DNA from: Anthonomus grandis grandis
Taxonomy: Eukaryota; Arthropoda; Insecta; Coleoptera; Curculionidae
Length of the DNA stretch: 64,000 bases
Assembly: GCF_022605725.1 (NCBI RefSeq)
Contig: NC_065558.1
Span: 8,246,001 to 8,310,000 of the forward strand
Reading direction: 5' to 3'
Positions 45,300 to 55,299 of the stretch are shown here, piece after piece; within the stretch, counting starts at the first letter, position 1, and every line of letters begins with the position of its first letter. The translations under genes and the position numbers were made by a program. The notes under the pieces are model-generated. The model was not told the origin of the DNA, did not search any database, and saw nothing but the letters and a program-made list of their open reading frames with translations.

Positions 45300-47640
45300 C
45301 ACAGGCGTAACTGTTTTAAATAAAACTATATTTAATAAGCACTTGATGATCAAAGTGGTGTAATTTTTGCTTAGGATGTGTACGGAATGACAGGATCCAA
45401 GTTAATTTTTACTTATTCTAAGTATATTTAAAGAGCTTTTATGGTATAACCCTAAAAACTAGCCTCAACTCAACCGCCTGGATGAAAGCTCTTAGTTCTT
45501 CCATGGTGTTGAGTGTACCTAAGCAAGTTTACCATAAAACTTCCAATATCTTAACTTCTACTGCAAGGATTTCAATGAATCCTTCGATCATAGTTGAAGC
45601 AGACATCAGGGGATCTCACGGAACTAAGAATGACCTCATTTTGATTACCAGATGCCAAGATATTAAAGGATTTACCACACATAATTAATTGTGTTAATTA
45701 CAGGAGCTCCTATAATAAAACTTCTAATATCTTCACTTCTACTGCAAGGATTTCAATGATTCCTTCGATGACTGTTAAAGTATACATCAAAAGATCTTAA
45801 GGTTACAGACTAACCTAGTTTTGTTTGCCAGATTCCAAGATATTAACAGATTTGTCAGACATGATTGATTATGTTGAGTACAGGGATTGCTATTGTAAAG
45901 AAATTCCCAAATTACAAGAGTGCCTGTACTCAATAAAATCATTTAGCCCTTGTAAGTCAGCTCATATTTAAGCATTTAATGTATAAAGTGGTGTCATTCT
46001 TGATCAGGTGTCCGAAATGACAGGATTTCACTCAACTGCCTGGAAGTAAATTTGTATTTATTTCAAAGAATCAAGAAGTATTTATGGGATAAACCAGCTT
46101 AAACTCAACTGCATGGACAAAGACTCTTAGTTCTTTTAGATTGCGTTAGGTATAGGAGCTCCTATTATAAAACCTACAATATCTTAACTTCTACTGCAAG
46201 GATTTGAATGATTTCTTTGATTATAGTTGAAGCAGACATCAGGGTATTTCAAGGTTCAAAAATGATCTCATTTTGATCATCAGGGGCCAAAATATAAACG
46301 GATTTGTCAGAGATTATTGATTGGGTTGAATACAGCAGCTTCTGTAGTACCCAATGCCCAAATCACACAAGTGCCTCTACTCAATAAAATCATTCGACTT
46401 TTGTAAATAAACCCATATCTAAGATCAAAATGTACGGAATGACATGATTCAACTCAACTGCCTGGACAAAGACTCTTAGTTCTTTTAGATTGTGGTAAGT
46501 ATAGGAGCTCCTATTATAAAACTTCCAATATCTTAACTTCTACTGAAAGAATTTTAATGATTCCTCCGATCATAGTTAAAGGAGACATCAGGGGATCTCA
46601 CGGAACCAATAATGACCTTATTTTGATTGCCAGATGCCAAGATATTGACGGATTTACCAGACATAGTTAATTGTGTTAGGTACAGAAACTCCTGTAATAA
46701 AAGTTCAATTTTCTTAACTTCTACTGTAAGGATTTCAATAATTCCTTGGATCATAGTTAAAGCAGACATCAGACATCTTACGGTACAAGAATGACCTCAT
46801 TTTGATTGCCAGATGCCAAGATATTGAAGGATTAACCACACATAATTAATTGTGTTAAGTACAGGAACTCCTATAATAAAAGTTTAATTTTCTTAACTTC
46901 TACTGCAAGGATTTCAATGATTTCTTCGATCATAGTTGAAGCACACATCAGGGGATCTCACAGTATAAGAATGACCTAATTTTGATCATCAGATGCCAAA
47001 ATATCTACGGATTTGTCAGAGATGATTGATTGGGTTGAGTACAAGAGCTTCTGCAGTAAACAATGCCCAAATCACACAAGTGCCTGTACTCAATAAATTC
47101 ATTCGACTCTTGTAAATCAGTCAATATTTTAGTCCTCGATGACGAAAATGTACGGAATGATAGGATTCAACTCAACTGCCTGGAAGTAAATTTTTATTTA
47201 TTTCAAGGAATTAAGAAGCAGGGAGATCAGGGATCTCTTGGTACAAGAATGACCTCATCTTGATTGCCAGATGCCAAGATATTGAAGGTTTTACCACACA
47301 TAATTAATTGTGTTAGGTACAGGAACTCCTATAATAAAAGTTCAATTTTCTTAACTTCTACTGCAAGAATTTCAACGATTCCTTCGATCGTAGTTGAAGC
47401 AGACATCAGGGATCTCACGGTACAAGAATGACCTCATTTTGATTATCAGATGCCAAAATATCAACAGATTTGTCAGTGATGATTGATTGAGTTGAGTACA
47501 AGAGCTTCTGTAGTAAATACCATTGTACTCAATAAAATCATTGATCTCTTGTATTCAACTCAACTGCCTGAAAGTTAATTTTTATTTATTCTTTATTGCA
47601 TTTTTAAAAAACTTTTATAAGAAAAACTCAACTGCTATAA
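45300..47640. repeat. Tandem array of about 185-190 bp units, with longer mixed units
   Basis: Units carry AGGAGCTCCTATAATAAAACTT, CCAATATCTTAACTTCTACTGC, AAGGATTTCAATGATTCCTTCGATC, ATAGTTGAAGCAGACATCAGG, GGATCTCACGG, AAGAATGACCTCATTTTGATTGCC and AGATGCCAAGATATT. The AGGAGCTCC/AGGAACTCC block lies near 46504, 46684 and 46863. Longer units also include CTCAACTGCCTGGAAGTAAATTT. ORFs in this stretch are array-derived. Confidence 0.88.
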
Positions 47641-47716
47641 TCCTTGCAGGTATTAATCTATGGACTGGATAAGACAAAGAGTCAACACCTTAAAGACTGA
47701 GTTTAATAACACTCAC

Positions 47717-48648
47717 CTGAAGTTACACTTCTTGCACTTGAACAAGGTCCTCTTGCCGTCCGAACTGGATCTCTTCTTCTCCTGAGTGACGTTGGCCATC
47801 AGCTGCTTCTCAGCAACTTTCAGAGCTGGACTGGCCCTGATGTTGCTGCTACTCAGCTTCAAGAGCGAATTAAAGTCCCCACTGGTAGGCGCCTTCTGTT
47901 GTTTCTCCTTGCTAGTGGAGGGCGAGCTGTTCCTGTCGTGGTTCCTTGGTCTAGTACCCGACCCGCCGCTAGTCTCGTTATTCTGTAAACTGCTCAACGG
48001 TATCTCGGTGAGATACTTATTGTATTTGGTGTAGTTCCTTCGGCCGGTTTCGTCGGTCATGAGCACCTTAGCGTTTTCGTGTGCCTGGTCCCTCACCGAT
48101 TTTAACTTGATATGTTTGGTGATGTCCCATCGCCAGTTGGACCTGTACGAGCACAAGGAGCACTCGAACGGTTTCTTGTTTAAATGTCCGACGATATGGA
48201 CGTGGAATCTGGAGGCCGTGGAGGCCCAGAAGGTGCAATGGGGACATTTGAAGACCCGCTTGTGTTGCGCCACCGAGATGTCGTTGCCGTGTGTAGGGAT
48301 TTTTTCTGTTGGTACGGATATGGGGGATTGTCGTACCGGTGTCGTCGGGATGTTGTTGTTGGTGGTGCTTAAGGTGTTGTTGTTCTCTTGGATGAAGCTG
48401 TTCTCGCTTGTCACGGGGGATTGGGTGCGTATGGAGAGGTCCAGGGAGCCGTTATCCTCGATTTTGTCCTCTTGGTATTCGTAGTTGGAGTCGTCTACGT
48501 CGATGTCCATTGGTACCAGGATGTCATTCCAGACGAAGACTTTGTTTTCCATCGGGTGCGGTTTGGTTTCGGTTGGTTCCTCTTCGGTACTGTTGCGGTC
48601 TTCGTCTATTTTCAGTTCGTTTTCGTGTTCCGATGAGGTGTCGTCCTC
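47717..48648 (-). CDS. chn: Charlatan-like zinc-finger protein, exon B
   Basis: An internal exon of 932 bases entered in phase 0 (TTCATAG acceptor, 48649-48650). It starts with an acidic region (EDDTSSEHENELKIDEDR) and continues MENKVFVWNDILVPMD, then a Ser/Thr-rich part. Two fingers follow: FKCPHCTFWASTASRFHVHIVGH and FECSLCSYRSNWRWDITKHIKL. The second has an atypical last ligand. After it comes a conserved block, NAKVLMTDETGRRNYTKYNKYL, that I associate with charlatan orthologues. The exon ends in FKCKKCNF plus two bases of Arg, the cysteine half of a finger completed in exon C. Donor GTGAGT begins at 47716. The methionine at 48552 is internal. Confidence 0.88.
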
Positions 48649-51279
48649 CTATGAATTAGATTCGATGTTAATTTTTTGATTCTTGGAATATCTAAAGGAA
48701 ACAAAAACTTTTTTTTGTCTTTTCGTTTTTCTTTTTTTGACTTGGTATCAATGTAGGAAATGAAAAAATTTTAACACAGGCCTAAGTTGTGGTCTAGTAA
48801 AATTTTTCGTTTGATTCTTTGATGTTTAATTAAGATAATATGAAAAATTAGAATCACATTATTTTTTTTTTAAATATCTATAGTTAGTACTATGAATTAT
48901 ATTATAACTTTTAAGTTGTGTCTATAAATTGGATTGTGTAGTTGTGAAAATTTCCGTAATATATTGTATCTTTTTATTTTAAACAGTGAAAAAAGAAAAA
49001 TATGAAAAATGAAAAAAATATTAATAACAACATTTTCCGTAAATCAAAAAAAAAACAAACAGGTGGGGTTTCATACAAATTACTGTCATTGATTGAAAAA
49101 GAAAATTACAAACAAAAAAGTATTTTTTACTAGTTTTCCTCTTTTTTTTAATTTTAGAGTTTTTGGTTTCGCTTAAATTATTTTCATAAATAAATATTTA
49201 ATCTTGTTATTCGGTCAAAGTCAAAGAAAAGTCAAAATACTTTTTTCCTAAAAAAATTTACCATTTAAAGGAAAATGAAAAAGGAACAATAGCAAAAGGA
49301 AGGAAACAAGGCAAATAAATAATAAACTAATTCATATTTAATTTAATAAATAAAAAAAATACCAAATAATAATTATTTATATAACTCTTGAAATAATGAT
49401 TAAAAAAATAATTTTACCTAAATAAAAGTTGAAAAAACAAAATGACGATATGTATAAAGAATTAAATGATAGAAAATGGATATTAATGAAGAAGAACCTA
49501 ATCAAAAATTATATTGAGTATTTTTAATATAAAATTATAGATATGCAAAAAATACAAGAAATCAAAAAACTTTTTAACTTTTAAAAGGTTATTTTTATTT
49601 TCCTATCCAGAATCGGAACTCTTTTAATTTAATTGCTTCTTCCAGGCATTTGACTACATTTTTCCCTTTAAATATTAACTATGTTAAACCCTTTAAAGTT
49701 TGTTTTCTCAATATTTAATTTTAATTAAAAATTCCACGTTGGGCGCCAAATTTATAAATTTGTTTTTTTTTTTAAGACAACATTAAACTGTCTGGAAGAC
49801 TTCAATAGCTCGAAAAAATCCAAAAAAATTGAAAATAAACTTTTTAAAGTCTTCTTAGAACAAAAATTAAGAACTTAAATTTTATTAGGATATTATTAAA
49901 AATTTAAAGCAGCTTTAGTAAAAAAGACTTAACCAATAAAAAAATATGGTTTTTTAAATGTCGATTTCAAAAGAGAAATAATTGTAAAAATACAGAACAT
50001 GCTAAAAATCAAAAATTTAGGAAAGATTCCACAATTTTGATTTTTTTTTAAACCCAGAAACTTAAGAAAAAAAACTTTGCAGAAGTCCTCTGGTCTGAAA
50101 AACCTTGGAAGAGACAAAAGTTGATTTTAACTACCTGGAAAAAAAATTTAAAAATGACATCAAATGCCTGGAAGAAAAACATTTTTTTTTAATTGAAAAC
50201 TAAATAAAAAACAACTTTATAAAAGCAAATATAAAGTTTAAAAATTTTTTAAATGCGGGTCCTAAAAAAGAAATATTTGTAGAAATACAGGAAATATCTA
50301 AAATAAGAACAAAATTAACAAGAAAAAAGCCAATTTAAAAATCCAGAAAAAATTTTATATTTTTTCAAAGCAACTGAAATAACGTTTACATATTTTCAGG
50401 CAAATTTTTCTACTTTTGCAGGTAGTTAATCAACATATCAAATAGGTTGAATTTTTTACTAAAAATAAAATAAAATTATGTATAGGTTTTCTCGGATTCA
50501 TAGGTATAGTTGGGCACCAAAATGTCTAATAATAAAAAATCTTATTCTTTAAAAATTCGAATTTTCGATGTAATTCTTCCAGAAAATTGGAATTATGTTC
50601 AAAGCAACTGAAATTGAAAGCAACAATTTAAGTTGTGTCAATTTTTCCAGATAGTCAATCAATAATACTGTTTTTAGTGAAAAAATAACCTGGAAAAAGA
50701 GCATTTTTAAAAATTTCCTGGATTAAAATAAAAACGATCGACGTCTAAGTAATTAAACGTGGACTTCAATTGCCTAGAAGAAATCAGATATTACTCGTGA
50801 GGAAATTGAAAAATCAACATTTAGGAAAAACTGAAAAGTAACCTCAACTTGCTGGAAGAAACAAGAAATTACTTTCAGGCAATTCAAACGTGATCATTTA
50901 ACTTTAATTTTCTGAGAGATTTTTTTTCCATGCAATTTCTACCCGGTTTTCTGTAATTACTTTCTTGTATATAGCGCAGCTTATTGAAAAATTCATTGCC
51001 AAAGTCAATTTTTTTCTTTTGTGCAATTTGTACCCGTCCAACTTCCAAAGTTCACAACTCTTACAATGTGTAGGACTTCCAAATATTGTTTTTCCATGCA
51101 ATTTGTACCGGTCTACCGCATTTGTATTTGTATTAAACTAGACTTCTTATTTGTGCAGTTTGTACGCGCCCCACGACTAAGACATCAAAAATGTCTTAAT
51201 ATCAAAATAAAGAATTTGCATAGATGAGATTTTTATGCACTGAGAAGACTTTTCTACATACTTTGCATAAAAAAGGACC
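48649..51279. other. charlatan intron between exons A and B, left part
   Basis: Very AT-rich sequence with long A and T runs. From about 49600 scattered CCAGGC and GCCTGGAAG words appear, and GTTGGGCGCCAAA occurs at 49738-49750, with a variant at 50510. At 50930-51180 three GTGCAATTTGTACC-like words recur. No exon is seen. Confidence 0.4.
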
Positions 51280-51975
51280 TATTTACAAAATTTAATTGAA
51301 CATGACTGTCGTTTGTTAGCTTTTTACTAAAAAGGTACTTAAACTAGAAAGTTACAATTTTCTGACGTAAAGGCCCGCGATACTGCCTATAAGTCCTGAA
51401 AGTTTCGTATCTGTAGGTTTCGTCAGTCTAAATTTATTTAGGTCTTATGTGCAAGCCAAAAATTGATACAAAATTTAATTGAACATGACTATCATTTGTT
51501 GATTTTTTAATTAGTAAAAGTACTCAAGCTAGAAAGTTTAAATTCCCTAACAAAATGGCCTGTGCTATTTCCTATAAGCCTCACAGATTTCGCATCTAGA
51601 GATCTCGTTGGCCAAAAGTTATTTAGGTCTTAAGTCCAAGCCAAAAATTTATACACAATTTATTTTAACATGACTGTCATTTGTTAATTTTTTAATTAAA
51701 AAGTACTCAGGGTAGAAAGTTAAAATTTTCTGACGTAAAGGCCTGTGATACTGCCTATAAGTCCTGAAAGTTTCGTATTTGTAGGTTTCGTTGGTCAAAA
51801 GTTATTTAGGTCTTGAGTGCATGTCAAAAATTGATACACAATTTATTTTAACATGACTGTCATTTAATAAATTTTTAATTAAAAAGTACTTGATCTAAAA
51901 AGTTAAAATTTTGTAATCAAATGGCCTATAGTACTGTCTATAAACCCTGAAAGTTTCGTATCTGTAGGTCTCGTC
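51280..51975. repeat. Tandem array of about four 185-bp units
   Basis: Units with AATTTAATTGAACATGACTGTC, TTGTTAATTTTTTAATTAAAAAGTACT, GAAAGTTAAAATTTTCTGACGTAAAG, GGCCTGTGATACTGCCTATAAG, CCTGAAAGTTTCGTATCTG and TAGGTTTCGT start near 51291, 51476, 51661 and 51843. Copies are mildly diverged and in the same orientation. Confidence 0.9.
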
Positions 51976-52550
51976 AGTCCAAAGTTGGGCGCCAAAGTGT
52001 CTCTTTCTGCTTACGAAAATTTAATTTCACTTAAACATATAAATATTTTAAAATTAATTTTACTTAACAAAACAAGACAAAAATCGACTTTTACATTTTA
52101 CATCTTTATATAGAACCATGTTAAAAATTTTAGTTTCACATGTTGGGCGCCAAAATGTCTCTGTTTCCTCACGAAAATTTAATTCGACATGAAGATGTAA
52201 ATATTTTGGCACTAATATTAGCTACCTGGAAAAAAGTCACTTCGAAAGTCGAATAGTCGCCTTACGAAAATTTAATTCCACTTAAACATATAAATATTTT
52301 AAAATTAATTTTAGAGGTAAAATTAATTTTAAAATATTAAATTAATTAATTTTACCTCTATAAACAAGACAAAAATCGACTTTTACATTTTATATCTTCA
52401 TATGGAACCATGTTAAAAATTTTAGTTACACATGTTGGGCGCCAAAACGTCTCTTTTCCCTCATGAGAAAATTTAATTCGACATGAAGATGTAAATATTT
52501 TGACACTAATATTAGCTACCTGGAAAAAAAGTCAAATTGGTAATAAAGAA
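51976..52550. repeat. Short array containing GTTGGGCGCCAAA and TTAATTCGACATGAAG
   Basis: Two to three units of about 290 bp carry TGTTGGGCGCCAAAATGTCTC, CACGAAAATTTAATTCGACATG, AAGATGTAAATATTTTG and CACTAATATTAGCTACCTGGAAA (near 51985-52250 and 52430-52530). An AATTTTACCTCTA/TAGAGGTAAAATT inverted pair lies near 52310-52360. Confidence 0.75.
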
Positions 52551-52785
52551 TGCCTTATAATAAAATACAATTTAAGTCATATATGTTCAAGTCATTTGTC
52601 AAAAGTCAAATTTTGAATTTCTTTTCTGGTGTCTAAATCCATTTGCCGTTGGGTTTGATTTACTTAAAATTTCCAAACTTCCGGAGTAGATTAGGACATC
52701 CACATATGGCTTAATATAGACCGAAAGTTTGGCAACTTTCAAATTCTTCTACTCTTAAAACAATTAAAAAACAAAGACTACTTAC

Positions 52786-53652
52786 ATCCAAATTGGTACA
52801 TTTCCTACGACTATCCATGAACTCGCTATGCGCCCTCAAAGCCTGCGCGCATCCCTGCAAATGTACATACAAATCCGCCGAAGACTTACAACGTTGCCTA
52901 CAATATTGACACCTGGACGCACTAATATTATGCACCGGAATTATCTTAGGAACTTTATCGGTCTCCTTTTTCCCGCACCTCTTTTGATGCTTCGCCTGTT
53001 CCGTGAGGCACTTACTCTCATAACCGCACAACTTACACGTGAGGTTACTAGCTGACCCCAACTCCAGTCTTTCCTTAAGACGATCGAAGAACGAGGCATT
53101 CTTCTCTTTAAAATTAATAGTTGGCTTATTGAAAAACGACGTGGGAATGAGATCAGGTACTTTGGAGGTCGTGGGGGTTTTGAACACGTCCTCAGAACCG
53201 AACAGCGAGGCGAAATCTTTCAGGGCACTATTGGCAGACCGGCTGCAAATATCACTAATGTCCTTGTCGCTCATTATAGGCGATGATTCCTTAGAGGGTG
53301 AGGAGGATGAGGGTTGTTGCTTGATGGGGATCAAGTTGGGGATGGGTCTGGAGGGTTTTTTGTTAGTCAGAACGTCCCTGTTCAGGTTGTGAAAGAGTTT
53401 CTCGTGTTTGGCCATCTCGGTGTCCCAAGGGGTCTTGAAGTTGCACAGTTTACATTTGGTTTTGATGTAGACTCTTCCATTAGAGTGCTGAACGATGTCG
53501 TCCGGATGGATAAAGTCTGATGAGGACTGTTTTGAGGCTGATCCGCTGGTCAATGGGGTCGCTTTCGTTTTCCTGGGGGTGATTTTGATTTTCGGTTTGG
53601 ACTTTACGAACACCGCCGTGTCTTCTTTTAAGGGTCCTCGGTCCTCGTCACT
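52786..53652 (-). CDS. chn: Charlatan-like zinc-finger protein, exon A (5'-most confident exon)
   Basis: An exon of 289 codons, phase 0 at both ends (acceptor TTGTTGCAG at 53653-53654, donor GTAAGT from 52785). It begins SDEDRGPLKEDTAVF, then a basic, Lys-rich region, then a finger IKTKCKLCNFKTPWDTEMAKHEKLFH. A Ser/Pro-rich linker follows. LTCKLCGYESKCLTEQAKHQKRC and SRCQYCRQRCKSSADLYVHLQGC are two C2HC-type fingers. It ends RRKCTNLD and joins to EDDTSS in exon B. The ATG at 53661 lies in the intron, so the start codon is further upstream. Confidence 0.86.
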
Positions 53653-53780
53653 CTGCAACAAACGAAAGAGTGTTACTACGCCCGAACCGAACGAATTATT
53701 GTGATCATGATGATGATGATGATAAGAAAAGCGCAGGAGGTATATTAGGTGGTACCTCTAGGCAGGTACTGCGGGCGCAC

Positions 53781-53873
53781 CTTGCAACTACAACACTGCG
53801 TATCGTCAGCGACGATCGTCGTCGCTTTTCGGTTTTTATTTTTTTTTATGTTAGCACACACGGGTTCGATCAT
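53781..53873 (-). CDS. Candidate alternative first coding exon of charlatan (weak)
   Basis: On the minus strand an ATG at 53873 opens a frame (MIEPVCANIKKNKNRK, then TTIVADDTQCCSCK) that reaches AAG|GTGCGC at 53781. Splicing from there joins exon A in phase 0. A TTATATAAAA box lies at about 53912-53921, roughly 40 bases upstream of the ATG on that strand, and the segment is GC-richer than its neighbours. The donor is a poor match and the protein is unrecognised, so this is a suggestion only. The real first exon may be outside the window. Confidence 0.22.
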
Positions 53874-54198
53874 TTCCTGCCGCGACCTTCGTGAAATTGG
53901 AACAAACGAAATTTTATATAAACCGAGAACCGTGTTGCGATAAGAGCATATTTTAAACGCCGCATGCATATAGGTTTACAGGAAAGGTTGGGTCTCGTTT
54001 CATACAGTTTCTTATTGATGATTTAATTAGGGGATCGTGTTTGAGCTCTTGAGGTTTTTTCTTGGGTTTATACACATAGTTGGGCGCCAAAATGTTTGAA
54101 TTTTATTGCCTTGTAAGTTCTTCTCTGGAAATTAGGATTGGCACTGCAGTTGCGGTCGGGGGAGCTTGGGAAGGGGTACGGGGGGCTAAAACTAAAAT

Positions 54199-55251
54199 TA
54201 ATTGTATAGATTATGGCTAATGATCTCAGTAGTGTGCGTGTATCGGATAATCAAAATATCATGCAGGATTTGGTAGCTAATTTTATGAGAAACCTATCGG
54301 TGGGTCACTTAAATATCAGGTTAATGAATACAGGATTTGATGAATTTTCTTGGTATATGTCACAGTATCCTTTTGATTTTTTTGCCCTTACGGAAACCTG
54401 GCTAGACAAAGACTGTGAAACCCAATGATTTAATTTGCCAGGATATAAGTTAATAAGACAAGACAGAGAGGGTCGTGGTGGAGGAATTGCACTATACATA
54501 AAAAATTCTGTAACATTTAACAACTTAAATTTGGCTTTTAATAATTTTGAAGTATCATTTACAATTAAAAAACGATCTTTCGCCCTTATTACGATATATC
54601 GTGCACCTGCCAATAGTATACCAGCTTTTTTAGATAACTTGGAGGATCTTTTTAGGTTCACTTTATATTTCGATTACGTAATTATAACAGGCGACTTCAA
54701 CATTGATTGTTTAAAACAAAACACATATTCAAATAGATTAAAACTTATTTTAGAGTATTTTAATGTTTTACAGCGTATTACAGAACCAACAAGAATCAAC
54801 ATGAACACTGGTGATGGTACCCTTATTGATTATATAAATTGCAGTAGCGATTTGGTGTCATTAAAATCAGAGTGGCTTGCCATAGCAGAAACAATCACGG
54901 ATCATAATATGATTTATTCAATATTTCAATATGATAACATAAAGGTTAAAAAAATTCATGATTTTCAGAGTTTATAACAACATAAATATGGAAAATTTTA
55001 TAAACGATGGTTTGCTTATAAATTGGGATCAGATGTACCGCCTTATAGATATTAATGACAAAGTGCAGTTTTTTAATGAACATATTTTACAGCTTTTAAA
55101 TACACATGCTCCGATTAAAAATAAAATTATTAAAGAGAAAATTTACTGTCCATTAATAACCGAAAATATAAAAACTCTTATCAAATTATGTGATCGTGCT
55201 CATAAAAAATATCTGAGAAGTAAATCTCAGCTTTTCCAGGTTATAAATTAA
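54199..55251 (+). mobile_element. LINE fragment: endonuclease part of ORF2
   Basis: Encodes an apurinic-like endonuclease of a jockey/CR1-type LINE, which nicks target DNA to prime reverse transcription. In order: LSVGHLNIRLMN, FFALTETWLD (catalytic Glu), GRGGGIALYIK, LITIYRAP, VIITGDFNID (Asp and Asn), QRITEPTRI, GTLIDYI and ETITDHNMI (Asp-His pair). An in-frame TGA at 54426-54428 and a frameshift near 54960 disrupt it. After the shift, INWDQMYRLIDINDKVQFF and APIKNKIIKEK, then LIKLCDRAHKKYLRSKSQ, give the linker to the reverse transcriptase, which is missing. Inserted in DNA upstream of charlatan exon A. Confidence 0.9.
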
Positions 55252-55299
55252 TATATGCACGAGGTTAGTTTTTAACTAAAAATTGATTATAATTAGGTA

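Noticed and set aside
47786..48679. Plus-strand ORFs opposite charlatan exon B
   Set aside because: Antisense shadows created by the codon composition of the real exon.
53861..53880. GGTTCGATCAT resembling a tRNA B box
   Set aside because: No A box at the right distance and no cloverleaf; the consensus CC end is missing.
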